From Thermoleptolyngbya sichuanensis A183 (GTDB lineage: Bacteria; Cyanobacteriota; Cyanobacteriia; Elainellales; Elainellaceae): a stretch of DNA of 64,000 bases. Below the pieces are notes generated by a model. The model was given only the letters and a program-made list of their open reading frames with translations. It did no database searches and was not told the DNA's origin. The DNA lies in the NCBI RefSeq assembly GCF_013177315.1, contig NZ_CP053661.1:3286001-3350000 (forward strand). Reading direction: 5' to 3'. Positions 25,776 through 34,933 of this stretch are shown here, piece by piece. Made by a program: the position numbers and the translations under genes. The first letter of the stretch is position 1. The number at the start of each line of letters is the position of its first letter.

Positions 25776-26243
25776 TCAGCTATCCTCTGGCTCGTCCAGA
25801 TGCTCTGCCACTTCACGGTATAGATTGAGGACGTGGCTATCTTTCAGGTAATAGAACACGTTGCGCCCCTGCTTGCGATAGCTGACCAGTCGGAGCGATC
25901 GGAGCGATCGCAACTGATGAGACACCGCCGACTCGCTCATCTTCACCACTGCTGCCAGATCGCAGACGCAGAGCTCCTGCTGAGCCAGCGCCGACACGAT
26001 CCGCAGACGATTGGCATCTCCCAGCAGCGCAAAAAATTCTGCCATCCGCTGCGCCTTTTCGACACTCAGCAGCCCCCGCTGCGCCTGCCGCACATGCTCC
26101 AGATCAACAGGATGTTCCGTCGCACAACTGGGGCTATTCTCAGGAATAGACGCGCTGACAGCCGCTCGAAGCGGAGAGGAATTCCTCTGGGACACTGCTT
26201 TGGGCATAGGTCTGAGGTCTGGGCTTTGATAAAGATTTGACAA
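25776..26243 (-). CDS. ArsR/SmtB-family zinc-type metal sensor
   Basis: 155 residues. The winged helix is about 65-125. Both classic metal sites are present: alpha-3N ELCVCD (Cys92, Cys94) with an N-terminal Cys40 and His44, and the alpha-5 site Asp135, His137, His148, Glu151, spaced exactly as in SmtB (0, 2, 13, 16). The CxC plus alpha-5 set is that of ZiaR-like zinc sensors, which derepress efflux genes when zinc binds. A 17-base perfect inverted repeat, TAGCAA-TTTGC-TTGCTA (26295-26311), upstream of its start could be its operator. No efflux pump lies beside it. Confidence 0.9.
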   Translation of the reverse strand: MSNLYQSPDLRPMPKAVSQRNSSPLRAAVSASIPENSPSCATEHPVDLEHVRQAQRGLLSVEKAQRMAEFFALLGDANRLRIVSALAQQELCVCDLAAVVKMSESAVSHQLRSLRSLRLVSYRKQGRNVFYYLKDSHVLNLYREVAEHLDEPEDS

Positions 26244-26294
26244 ACTGCAAGCCGCTTTACAGCCTGCACAGCACAGGTGAATCTCTCTCTAGCC

Positions 26295-26311
26295 TAGCAA
26301 TTTGCTTGCTA
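26295..26311. promoter_or_regulatory. Inverted repeat between metal sensor and ycf39
   Basis: TAGCAATTTGCTTGCTA, perfect 6-5-6. It lies 52 bases upstream of the SmtB-type gene and 103 bases upstream of ycf39. A possible operator for the sensor; it does not match the SmtB box I know, so the link is weak. Confidence 0.35.
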
Positions 26312-26413
26312 TTCAGCGCGTCTCGCAAAAAAACGGATTCTCTAGCAGGCCGAAATATTAGAGAATGAAAGGTGTATCTTATAAAAAGTTAACGATTTCG
26401 GACGAAATCTATA

Positions 26414-27421
26414 ATGATGTTACTCGTGGTCGGTGCGACGGGCACCCTGGGCAGACAAGTGGTTCGTCGCGCACTGGATGAAGGCTATCCGGTGCGCTGT
26501 CTGGTGCGAAGCTTCCGTAGGGCTTCGTTTCTCAGGGAATGGGGCGCAGAGCTGGTGCTGGGAGATTTGTGCGAACCGGAGACGTTGCCCCCTGCCTTTG
26601 AAGGGGTTACAGCGGTCATTGACGCGGCAACGGCTCGTGCCACAGATTCCCTCAGCGTGCGCCAGGTGGACTGGGAAGGGCAGGTGGCGCTGATTCAGGC
26701 GGCCAAGCTGGCCGGAGTCGAGCGCTTCATTTTCTTCTCCATCCTGGATGCAGAGAAATATCCCGACGTGCCGCTGATGGAAATCAAGCACTGCACAGAG
26801 CAGTTTTTGGCAGAATCAGGGCTGAGCTACACGGTTCTGCGGACGGCTGGCTTTATGCAGGGGCTAATCGGGCAGTATGCCATTCCTATTCTCGAAAAGC
26901 AGGCTGTTTGGGTGACGGGGGAAACGTCGCCGATCGCCTACATCGACACGCAGGATTTGGCCAAGTTTGCTGTGCGGGCGCTGAAGGTGCCGGAAACCGC
27001 TAACCGCACTTTCCCGGTCGTGGGGTCGCGGCCTTGGGGCGCGTATGAAATCATCCGCCTGTGTGAGCGTCTGTCGGGGCAGGAATCTAAGGTGTCGCGG
27101 ATGCCGCTGGAACTGTTGCGAGCCGCCCGCAAGATTGCCCGGTTCTTTCAGTGGGGCTGGAACCAGGCCGATCGCCTCGCCTTTACCGAAGTGCTGGCAA
27201 CGGGTAAGCCGCTGACCGCGCCGATGGATGAAACCTATCAGGTCTTCGGCATCGACCCCAAGGAACTGACGACGCTGGAAGGCTATATGCAGGAATACTT
27301 CAGCCTGATCATGAAAAAGCTGAAGGAAGCAGAGTACGAAAAAGAAAAGGCGAAAGAGAAGGCGATGAAGCGCAAAATGAAGCGATCGCCCTTCAAAAAG
27401 GTCGAAGAACCCAAGCCCTAG
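26414..27421 (+). CDS. ycf39: NmrA/SDR-type photosystem II assembly factor Ycf39
   Basis: 335 residues. NAD(P)-binding GATGTLGRQVVRRAL (8-22), then RCLVRSFRRASFLREWGAELV, a well-known Ycf39/HCF244 stretch, GDLCEPETLPPAF and VDWEGQVALIQAAK. Ycf39 is an atypical SDR that helps insert chlorophyll into D1 during photosystem II assembly. The last 35 residues are an unusual Lys/Glu-rich tail (EKEKAKEKAMKRKMKR). The start overlaps no neighbour; it is divergent from the metal sensor gene. Confidence 0.92.
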   Translation: MMLLVVGATGTLGRQVVRRALDEGYPVRCLVRSFRRASFLREWGAELVLGDLCEPETLPPAFEGVTAVIDAATARATDSLSVRQVDWEGQVALIQAAKLAGVERFIFFSILDAEKYPDVPLMEIKHCTEQFLAESGLSYTVLRTAGFMQGLIGQYAIPILEKQAVWVTGETSPIAYIDTQDLAKFAVRALKVPETANRTFPVVGSRPWGAYEIIRLCERLSGQESKVSRMPLELLRAARKIARFFQWGWNQADRLAFTEVLATGKPLTAPMDETYQVFGIDPKELTTLEGYMQEYFSLIMKKLKEAEYEKEKAKEKAMKRKMKRSPFKKVEEPKP

Positions 27422-27594
27422 TGCAGAATTTGGGGCGCTGATTTTAGGACACTGCTGGGCAACGTTAGCAGAAAGGGGGTGGGGGTCTTGCTCCTGCCCT
27501 CTTTTTGACGTGTCTTGGACTAAACGTGATCTGGCTCTATCTCAAGACCCCTCAGCGGCACCCCGAACAAACTTGCTAGAAAGCCCAATCGCAA

Positions 27595-27640
27595 ATCCAA
27601 AATTGCAAATCCAAAATCGCAAATCCAAAATCGCGAATCT
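27595..27640. repeat. Short repeat array AAATCCAAAATCGC
   Basis: Four near-identical units of CAAATCCAAAATTGC type just downstream of the ubiA stop. Member of the AATCCAAAATC family dispersed in the window. Confidence 0.65.
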
Positions 27641-28545
27641 CAGAAAAAGCCAAGGGCCATCCCCGCAAGCAAAACAAAGCCGACCCAGACGTTTTGCCGA
27701 AAGATCTGTCCATAGAGGGCGGGATTTGGGGCGGCGGTGGGGGTGCGACGGAGGCGGAGGTATTGCCAGATCCATAGGGCGATCGCCCCTAGTAGCGCCA
27801 TCCAATAGACCCAGCCCAGCGCCATCAAGCTACCCAGTTTCCCCAGCAGCACCGCCGTCGCCGTAAAAAATGCGCCCACCGCCTGCGCCGCGTATCGCCC
27901 AAAGAAAATTGCGCTGGAATTGACCCCGACGCGCAAATCGTCTTCCCGGTCGGCCATGGCGTAAACGGTGTCAAACCCCAGGGTCCACAGCACCGTCGCG
28001 CCCCACAGCAGCCAGGTTTCCGGCTCCAGCGTGCCCGTTACCGCGCTCCAGCTAATCAGCACCGCAAAGCCCCATGCCAACGACAGCACCAACTGCGGCA
28101 CCGGAAACACCCGCTTTGCCAGCGGATACAGCACGATCACCGGAACCGCCGCCACGCAGAGCCAAAAGCTGAGCGGGTTTAGATACAGCGACAATCCGTA
28201 GGCGCAGAGCATCGACACCAGCGCCACCGCAATGCCCGTCCGCACCGACAGCGCCCGCGAGGCCAGGGGCCGGGTTTTGGTGCGCTGCACCTGCGGATCA
28301 ATGTTGCGATCCCACAGGTCATTAATCACGCAGCCCGCCGCGCTGGTGGCCAGCGTCCCCAGCACGATCACCCCAATTAAAATCGGCGGCGGATTGCCCC
28401 GCGCCGCCAGCACCACCGCCCACAGCGCCGGAATCATCAAAATGAGCCGTCCGGCGGGCTTGTCCCAGCGCAAGAGGCGCACCACCTTCAGCCAAGTCGG
28501 TTCGGGTTGGGGCGAGGGATGAGTCACCATAGGTTGAGTTGCCAA
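27640..28545 (-). CDS. 4-hydroxybenzoate polyprenyltransferase (UbiA family)
   Basis: 301 residues, membrane protein with 8-9 predicted spans. Two Asp-rich Mg-diphosphate motifs are present: NDLWDRNIDPQVQRTKTRP (about 97-115) and YAMADREDDLRVG (about 193-205). This pair defines 4-hydroxybenzoate prenyltransferases of the UbiA type. In cyanobacteria the enzyme prenylates 4-hydroxybenzoate on the way to plastoquinone. LWDRNIDP is more like HBA prenyltransferase than homogentisate phytyltransferase. Confidence 0.9.
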   Translation of the reverse strand: MATQPMVTHPSPQPEPTWLKVVRLLRWDKPAGRLILMIPALWAVVLAARGNPPPILIGVIVLGTLATSAAGCVINDLWDRNIDPQVQRTKTRPLASRALSVRTGIAVALVSMLCAYGLSLYLNPLSFWLCVAAVPVIVLYPLAKRVFPVPQLVLSLAWGFAVLISWSAVTGTLEPETWLLWGATVLWTLGFDTVYAMADREDDLRVGVNSSAIFFGRYAAQAVGAFFTATAVLLGKLGSLMALGWVYWMALLGAIALWIWQYLRLRRTPTAAPNPALYGQIFRQNVWVGFVLLAGMALGFF

Positions 28546-28687
28546 AAGCTTTGGGGAATGAATGCGTTTATCCTTAGCCTACAGGGTTGCAGGCGATAGC
28601 GGAAAGATAAAGAAATGAGGAAATCGAGAATTCAGTTTGCAACCGAATTCACCCCCATTCAGTTTCTAGAATAGAGACAAAGACGAT

Positions 28688-28777
28688 AGGACTTACGCAG
28701 TTGGACGATTTCTCGCGGGCTACGCCCGCGAGAAATCGTCCAAACCCCAAAGAGCCTATCGCAAGTGCGTAGGTTCT
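28688..28777. mobile_element. About 90-bp hairpin MITE, copy 2
   Basis: Ends AGGACTTACGCA and, inverted, AGAACCTACGCA. The inner stem is 20 bp and perfect (TTGGACGATTTCTCGCGGGC and its complement) with a 3-base loop, TAC. Lies in the leader of the DCC-family gene. Confidence 0.8.
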
Positions 28778-28816
28778 GGACGAATTCATCAAGTTATCGG
28801 AGCTTATCGGAGCGCT

Positions 28817-29323
28817 ATGACTGACGTTCGCAATCCTTCCTTCCCAGATGCTATGAGTTCGTCAGCCAGCGCACCCTATTTCGTGATTTACGACGGCAAC
28901 TGCAATCTCTGCGTCAATCTGGTGAAACTGCTGGAATCGCTGGATCGCGGCCAGATGTTTCAATATGCGCCAATGCAGGATGAACCGACGCTGGCGCAGT
29001 TTGGCATTACGCCGCAGGACTGCGAAATGGGAATGATTTTGCTGCGGGCAGATGCGCCGGAGGTGCGCTGGCAGGGCAGTGATGCAGCCGAAGAGATTGG
29101 GCGACTGCTGCCGCTGGGCAACGGGTTTGTCGCAGCCTATCGGGCGCTGCCGGGGGTGAAGTGGGCGGGCGATCGCCTCTATGAACAAGTCCGCGACAAC
29201 CGCTATGCGTTGTTTGGCAAGCGCGATCGCCTCTACCAGTCTGCCTATCCGATGTGCGGACTGGGCGACTGCAATTTGCAACCCGATGGCTCACCGCAGG
29301 AGTCGAGCCAGCACAACGCCTAG
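28817..29323 (+). CDS. DCC family thiol-disulfide oxidoreductase (DUF393)
   Basis: 168 residues. The defining motif is YDGNCNLCVNLVKLL (about 25-39), i.e. DGxCxxC. Pro/Trp/Gly-containing blocks VKWAGDRLYEQV and YRALPG are typical of the family. A C-terminal MCGLGDC adds a second Cys pair. The family name comes from its DxxCxxC motif; redox exchange is predicted but few members are studied. A start at 28853 (MSSSASAPYF) is also possible. A MITE is 40 bases upstream. Confidence 0.85.
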   Translation: MTDVRNPSFPDAMSSSASAPYFVIYDGNCNLCVNLVKLLESLDRGQMFQYAPMQDEPTLAQFGITPQDCEMGMILLRADAPEVRWQGSDAAEEIGRLLPLGNGFVAAYRALPGVKWAGDRLYEQVRDNRYALFGKRDRLYQSAYPMCGLGDCNLQPDGSPQESSQHNA

Positions 29324-29457
29324 CCCGCGATGCCTAGTCAGCGATGAATGCGTTGCAGACTCAGCCCTGGTCAAACGGGGCTTTTGCAGACGCTTTATGC
29401 GGAGGTAGCCGTTCGTTAAAATAGCGCCATCTCCTTCGATGCTTTAAGCGTGCCGCT

Positions 29458-29503
29458 TCAAGATTGCCCCAAGATTGCCCCAAGATTGTCCCAAGATTGC
29501 CCC
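29458..29503. repeat. 12-bp tandem repeat upstream of Uma2 gene
   Basis: CAAGATTGCCCC repeated almost four times, ending 12 bases before the ATG of the Uma2 gene, so it overlaps the region of the ribosome site. Confidence 0.75.
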
Positions 29504-29515
29504 AGAGAGTCGCCA

Positions 29516-30226
29516 ATGGTGTTGCAACATCCTCAACAGCCTGCCCGCTCTGTGCCGATGCCGCCGCTGGAAAGTGGCGATCGCCTCACCCGCGCCGAGT
29601 TTGAGCGCCGCTACCAGGCAACCCCAGAGCATTTCAAAGCAGAACTCATCGAAGGAGTGGTTTACGTGGCATCTCCCGTCCGAACGTTTCATGGCAACCC
29701 GCATTTCAATCTCATCACCTGGCTAGGGGTCTATAGCGTGGCAACGCCGGGTGTCAGCGGCTCAGACAATACGACGACTCGGCTGGACATGGACAACAAA
29801 CCCCAGCCGGATGCGCTGCTGCGGATTGAGGTGGGCGGAACCTCCACAATTAGTGATGACGGCTATATCGAAGGAGCGCCAGAACTGATTGCAGAAATTG
29901 CCACTAGCAGCGCTGCAATCGACCTGGGAGCCAAACAAAACGCCTATCGCCGCAACGGGGTGCAGGAATATCTGGTCTGGCAGACCTTCGAGAACCGCCT
30001 GAGCTGGTTTCGCTTGCAGGCAGAAGAATACGTCCTGGTGGAACCCGATGCGGAGGGCATCATTCGCATCAGCGTGTTTCCGGGGCTGTGGCTGGACGCG
30101 CCCGCGCTGCTAGAGGGGCGGATGATCGAGATGCTAAATGTGCTGCAAGCGGGGCTGGCTGACCCGGCGCATCAGGCCTTTGTGGAGGAACTGGAGGGGC
30201 GATCGCCAAATAGTCGTGCAACCTAG
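29516..30226 (+). CDS. Uma2 family endonuclease (DUF820)
   Basis: 236 residues from the ATG at 29516 (MVLQHPQQPARSV). An earlier in-frame start at 29450 would translate the 12-base repeat. PD-(D/E)xK signs: ELIEGVVYVAS, QPDALLRI for the PD, and ELIAEIATSS for the ExK strand, ending in the GVQEYLVWQ that is typical of Uma2 proteins. The family is expanded in cyanobacteria, and a nuclease role is inferred from the fold only. No toxin partner is visible. Confidence 0.88.
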   Translation: MVLQHPQQPARSVPMPPLESGDRLTRAEFERRYQATPEHFKAELIEGVVYVASPVRTFHGNPHFNLITWLGVYSVATPGVSGSDNTTTRLDMDNKPQPDALLRIEVGGTSTISDDGYIEGAPELIAEIATSSAAIDLGAKQNAYRRNGVQEYLVWQTFENRLSWFRLQAEEYVLVEPDAEGIIRISVFPGLWLDAPALLEGRMIEMLNVLQAGLADPAHQAFVEELEGRSPNSRAT

Positions 30227-30306
30227 ACAAGCGAGTTGCATGACTTGCTAATACGACTTACTAACACAACTTACTAAGTTTACTGCCCTCCTATCTCTGC
30301 GTTGCC

Positions 30307-33300
30307 CTATTTCTGCGTTGTCGACAGCGGTTCCTCCAAATCTTCAAAATCGGCAGGCGGCGTGGGCAATTCAGGCATAAAGCGATCCGTCAGCTTTTTC
30401 ACGATGATGTATAGCACGGGAACCATGAACAGGCTGAGAAACGTAGACAGCAGGTAGCCGCCGAAAATAGCTGTCCCGATCGAACGGCGGCTAGCGGCCC
30501 CGGCTCCAGTAGCAATTACCAGCGGGAAAAAGCCTACCAAGCTAGAAAAGCCCGTCATCAAAATGGGTCGCAGTCGTTCTTGTGCTGCCTCGATGGCTGC
30601 TTTGGTAATGGGCAAGCCTTTCTCGCGCAACTGGTTGGCGTATTCCACAATCAAAATCGAGTTTTTACTCGCCAGACCAATCAGCATCACCAGACCTACC
30701 TGAGAATACACGTCGTTGGCCTGCCCCCGCAGAAGCTGCGCTCCCATCGCCCCTAACACCGCTAGCGGAACCGCAAACAAAACAATCGCCGGATCTACGA
30801 AGCTGCCGTACTGCGCCGACAGAACCAGATACACCATCAGCAGCCCCAGGGCAAACAGCAGCGGTGCTTGCCCGCCCGACTCGATTTCCTCTAGAGCAGT
30901 GCCAGTCCACTCAAACCCGAGACTAGGTGGAAGCACCTGCTGGGCAACCTGCTCCATCGTGGCGATCGCCTGACCAGAACTTCTTCCCGGCGCTGCACTG
31001 CCCTGCACCGAAATCGACCGCAGCAGGTTGTAGTGCGTAATCGACTGGGCGCTGGTGGTTGGGGTCAGCGTTACCAAGTTGCCCAGGGGAACCATATCTC
31101 CGGCAGCAGAGCGGACGTAGAGTTGGTTCACGTCTTCCGGCCGGGCGCGGAACTGCTGGTCGGCCTGCACATAAACGCGGTAGCTGCGCCGATCTAACGT
31201 AAAGTCATTGACATAGTTCGAGCCTAACAAGCTTTGGAGGGTGGAGAAAATATCATCAATATTCACACGCAGCGCTTTTGCCCGCTCTCGATTAACATTC
31301 ACAACCAGTTGTGGTGTGCTGGCAGAATAGGTCGAGAACACTGCCTGCAAATTGGGATTCTGGTTGGCAACTCCTATTAGGGCGTTGAGGTAGCCTACAA
31401 ACTCGTCCAGGGGCATGTTTCCTCTGCGATCCTGCATTTCCATCTGGAAGCCGCCGAAGCTGCCCAAGCCCTGAATCGAGGGCGGGTTTAGCGAGAAAAT
31501 TCGGGCTTTGGGCATTCCCAAGAACTTCATCTGGATTTGCCCGATGATTTCTTGGACGGATTGTCCCCGATCCTTACGCTCTTCCCACGGCTTCAGCAGG
31601 GTGAACATGATGCCTTGGTTGGGTGCAACACCCCCGAAACTAAAGCCCGTCACAGCAAAGTTAGACTCTACCTCTGGAATTTTGCGTACCTCGGCTGAGG
31701 CTTCATCCAGGATTTTCTTGGTGTAGTTAAGTGACACGCCTTCGGGAGCCTGCACCAGCGTAATAAAATAGCCTTGATCTTCTTCTGGCAAAAAGGCTCC
31801 GGGAACAACTCGATAGACCCAGATCGTGGCTATCAGCGCTAGTACAAACCCAGCTAGCACCCAATACTTCAACCGAGACAGCACTGTGAGCGATCGGCGA
31901 TAGCGCTGCCGCACACTCTCCAGAAATCCGTTAAATCGCTCAAACTGTTGCCCCAGCCAGCCCTGGTGGTCGGAACGGGGCCGCAGCAGCAGTGCCGACA
32001 TCGTAGGCGAAAAGGTCAGCGCATTGAATGTAGACACGACGATAGAAAAAGCAATCGTCAGCGCAAACTGGCGATAGATTGCGCCCGTTGTGCCGGGAAA
32101 AAACGCCACCGGGACGAACACCGCCATCAGCACCAGCGAAGTTGCAATCACCGCGCCAGACAGCTCTTTCATAGCTTCTGCTGCTGCGCGAAACGGGTTC
32201 ATGCCGCGATCTTGCACCTTGGCAGCGATCGCCTCCACTACCACAATCGCGTCATCCACCACCATACCTGTCGCCAGCGTCAAACCAAACAAGGTCAGTG
32301 TGTTGATTGAGAAGCCGAATATCTTGATAAATACGAAAGTCCCAATCAGCGCAACAGGAATGGCGACCGCTGGAACCAGCGTGGTTCGCCAATCTTGCAG
32401 GAAAAAAAACAGCACTAATATCACCAACAGAATAGCGGTGATTAGCGTATACACCACATCTCGTAACGAAACCTGCACAAAGCTTGTGACATCAAACGCA
32501 ATGGCATAGTCAACGCCAGGCGGAAAGGAACGTTTCAAGTTTTCTAACTCTCGGCGAACGGCAGCCGCCGTCTCTAGCGCATTGGAACCGGAACGTTGCG
32601 TAATCCCTAAACCAACAGATTCTATGTCGTTATAAGTCAAGAAAGTCGCATAGTTCTCTGCACCGAGTTCCGCCCGTCCCACATCTTTCAGGCGCACCAA
32701 GTTGCCGCCTTCTCCCGTCTTCAGCACTAGGTTTTCAAATTCTTCGACGGACTTGAGCTGGCTATCAGCCCGCAGGTTGATTTGGTATTCCTGGTTCGGA
32801 TCGGCAGGTTGTTGCCCCAGTTGCCCTGCGCCTACCTGGATGTTTTGTTCGCGAATAGCCTTCGTAACATCCTGCACCGTCAGACCCCGTGCTGCTAACC
32901 GCGCTGGATCGAGCCAGAGGCGCATGGCAAACTTCCGTTCTCCAAAAATCTGGATCGACCCGACCCCCGGAATCCGCCGCAATTCTTCCACCATGTACAG
33001 GTCGGCGTAGTTGCTGAGGAAAGAGCTATCGTATTCGCCGTTGGTGGGGTAGAGGGCGATCGCCATCAGGAAGTCGCTAGACGACTGCTCTACCTTAATC
33101 CCCGTACGGGTTACCACTTCTGGCAAACGAGACTCGGCCCGAGCTACTCGGTTCTGCACATTCACCGCTGCAATGTCCGAATCTTGCCCTGCTGTAAAGG
33201 TAACAGTGATCTGGCTGGTGCCATCGCTGCCGCTGCTAGAACTCATGTAGCGCAGCCCATCTATACCATTAATTTCCCGCTCTAGAATATTTGTCACGGT

Positions 33301-33480
33301 ATTCTCTACAGTCTCTGCGTCTGCCCCTGGATAATTTGCTGTTACCACCACCTGCGTCGGTGCGATATCAGGAAACTGGGCGATCGGCAGCGTTGGCAGA
33401 ACCACCAATCCCAAAAACACCGTGATAATGGCGCAAACTAGTGTGAAAACAGGTTGTTTGATGAAAAAGTTGGCAAACAT
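30307..33480 (-). CDS. RND efflux transporter, HAE1/AcrB-type
   Basis: 1057 residues, full length for an RND pump. It opens MFANFFIKQPVFTLVCAII as in AcrB-type proteins. Family blocks: FPDIAPTQVVVTANYPGADAE with the AP.PV-like strand, an ATGMVVDDAIVVVEAI segment containing the proton-relay Asp pair, and GLASKNSILIVEYANQLRE. It exports hydrophobic compounds as a trimer, using the proton gradient, together with a periplasmic adaptor and an outer membrane channel. The adaptor gene lies 121 bases upstream on the same strand; no outer membrane component follows. Confidence 0.93.
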   Translation of the reverse strand: MFANFFIKQPVFTLVCAIITVFLGLVVLPTLPIAQFPDIAPTQVVVTANYPGADAETVENTVTNILEREINGIDGLRYMSSSSGSDGTSQITVTFTAGQDSDIAAVNVQNRVARAESRLPEVVTRTGIKVEQSSSDFLMAIALYPTNGEYDSSFLSNYADLYMVEELRRIPGVGSIQIFGERKFAMRLWLDPARLAARGLTVQDVTKAIREQNIQVGAGQLGQQPADPNQEYQINLRADSQLKSVEEFENLVLKTGEGGNLVRLKDVGRAELGAENYATFLTYNDIESVGLGITQRSGSNALETAAAVRRELENLKRSFPPGVDYAIAFDVTSFVQVSLRDVVYTLITAILLVILVLFFFLQDWRTTLVPAVAIPVALIGTFVFIKIFGFSINTLTLFGLTLATGMVVDDAIVVVEAIAAKVQDRGMNPFRAAAEAMKELSGAVIATSLVLMAVFVPVAFFPGTTGAIYRQFALTIAFSIVVSTFNALTFSPTMSALLLRPRSDHQGWLGQQFERFNGFLESVRQRYRRSLTVLSRLKYWVLAGFVLALIATIWVYRVVPGAFLPEEDQGYFITLVQAPEGVSLNYTKKILDEASAEVRKIPEVESNFAVTGFSFGGVAPNQGIMFTLLKPWEERKDRGQSVQEIIGQIQMKFLGMPKARIFSLNPPSIQGLGSFGGFQMEMQDRRGNMPLDEFVGYLNALIGVANQNPNLQAVFSTYSASTPQLVVNVNRERAKALRVNIDDIFSTLQSLLGSNYVNDFTLDRRSYRVYVQADQQFRARPEDVNQLYVRSAAGDMVPLGNLVTLTPTTSAQSITHYNLLRSISVQGSAAPGRSSGQAIATMEQVAQQVLPPSLGFEWTGTALEEIESGGQAPLLFALGLLMVYLVLSAQYGSFVDPAIVLFAVPLAVLGAMGAQLLRGQANDVYSQVGLVMLIGLASKNSILIVEYANQLREKGLPITKAAIEAAQERLRPILMTGFSSLVGFFPLVIATGAGAASRRSIGTAIFGGYLLSTFLSLFMVPVLYIIVKKLTDRFMPELPTPPADFEDLEEPLSTTQK

Positions 33481-33601
33481 GTGGAGTTGGATTGAGGGTT
33501 CAGCGATTAAGGGTCTAGCACACTAAGTTGCAACAAGAGAAGGGCTTGGATTGTTTGGAATGCTGGTGTTTACGCGAAGCCAAACCCCAAATCCCAAACT
33601 C

Positions 33602-34933
33602 CTACTGCGCCATTGCCTGAGCGGACATAATCGGCGTGCCTTCAGTAAGGTTTAGCACGCCCGACACGACCACCTGCTCACCTGGCTGTAGACCAGAGAT
33701 GACCCGATAACTATTACCCTGGATGTCGCCTAGTTGCACAAGCCGCTGGCGGGCCACCTGCATGGGCGGCTGTCCGGATTGGCCGTTGGGCGGTGTGGGC
33801 TGATCCGGATTGACTTCGGGCTGTTCGGCTATGTAAACGAAGGTTTGTCCAGCGATGCGGGTGATGGCGGCAGTGGGCACTAGCAGCCCCGGCTGGCTGC
33901 TCCAAACAACACGAGTGCGAACTAGTTGACCATCGCGCAGGCTGCCGTCGTTCGTAAAGCTGGCCTTGGCAAGAACCGACTGCTCACCGCTGCTGACCTC
34001 CGGCGCAACAAAGCTGATGCGACCGCGCAGAGCAGGTTTTCCCTGTTCGTCTAATAGCTCGACTGGCAGCCCGACCCGGAGTTGGCGCGATCGTTCAATG
34101 GGCACAGCAATGTTCAAATCCAGCGTGCTGTTTTGAATAATGCTGGTAAGCGTAGTGCTAAGCGTGACCAAGTCACCCACCTTCACCGGGATATTGCCCA
34201 CCACGCCCGCAATCGGCGAAATCACCTGCCGATCTTGTAGGTCTTCAACAGCAATGTTGCGATTTGCCTGGGCGCGGGCAATTTGGGACTCGGTTTCGCG
34301 CAGTGAGGCTTCGGCCGCTCGCACGTTCTCTTCTGCTGCTCGACGGCTGGCGATCGCCGTATCCCGTCTATTTCGCGCTCGGTCTAGCTCTTGCCGCGAT
34401 AGCGCGCCGGCCGACACCAACAACTCGATGCGGCGATAATCTGACTCTGCTAAGCTGACATCGGCTGCTGCGCGGTCGGCATCAGCCTCTGCGGCTCGGA
34501 GCCGAGCTACTGCTGTGTTTCGGGATGACTGTGCAGCCTCTAGGTTGGCGATCGCCCCACTGACCTCTGCACGGCTGCGGTCAGCCCGCAGTTGCAAAAT
34601 CGGGGTTCGTGCTTGCACTACATCCCCCGGACGCACAAAAATTTCTACCACTCGCCCATCGGCTTCGGGACGCAGCACAACCCGATCTTCTGCCTCCAGT
34701 GCGCCCACAAACTCTGAAGTTTCTAGCACCGTACTAGATTGCACAGTTTGCAACTCCACAGGCACAGGAGGCGGGCCGCCCTGTACTTCTGGCGGGCCGC
34801 TCTGGCAGGCCCCAGCAACCATTGACAGCAGCATGGCGCTAAGTAGCGAACCCCGACGCGACACCCTACGCTCACGTTGAAACCTGGAGTTAGCGAAATA
34901 AACCCGAAACAAAGATGTGAATACTCTAGTCAT
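33602..34933 (-). CDS. RND periplasmic adaptor (HlyD/AcrA-type) lipoprotein
   Basis: 443 residues from the ATG at 34933 (MTRVFTSLF); the region up to 35026 looks non-coding, and an alternative at 34954 is close. A lipobox, MVAGAC, gives a lipoprotein signal. Barrel-sandwich/lipoyl halves flank a long coiled-coil hairpin rich in Ala/Arg (RAAEADADRAAADVS, SRQELDRARNRRDTA, RAAEASLRETESQIARA). The C-terminal domain ends ...EGTPIMSAQAMAQ. It links the RND pump to an outer membrane channel. Same strand as the pump, 121 bases upstream. Confidence 0.88.
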   Translation of the reverse strand: MTRVFTSLFRVYFANSRFQRERRVSRRGSLLSAMLLSMVAGACQSGPPEVQGGPPPVPVELQTVQSSTVLETSEFVGALEAEDRVVLRPEADGRVVEIFVRPGDVVQARTPILQLRADRSRAEVSGAIANLEAAQSSRNTAVARLRAAEADADRAAADVSLAESDYRRIELLVSAGALSRQELDRARNRRDTAIASRRAAEENVRAAEASLRETESQIARAQANRNIAVEDLQDRQVISPIAGVVGNIPVKVGDLVTLSTTLTSIIQNSTLDLNIAVPIERSRQLRVGLPVELLDEQGKPALRGRISFVAPEVSSGEQSVLAKASFTNDGSLRDGQLVRTRVVWSSQPGLLVPTAAITRIAGQTFVYIAEQPEVNPDQPTPPNGQSGQPPMQVARQRLVQLGDIQGNSYRVISGLQPGEQVVVSGVLNLTEGTPIMSAQAMAQ

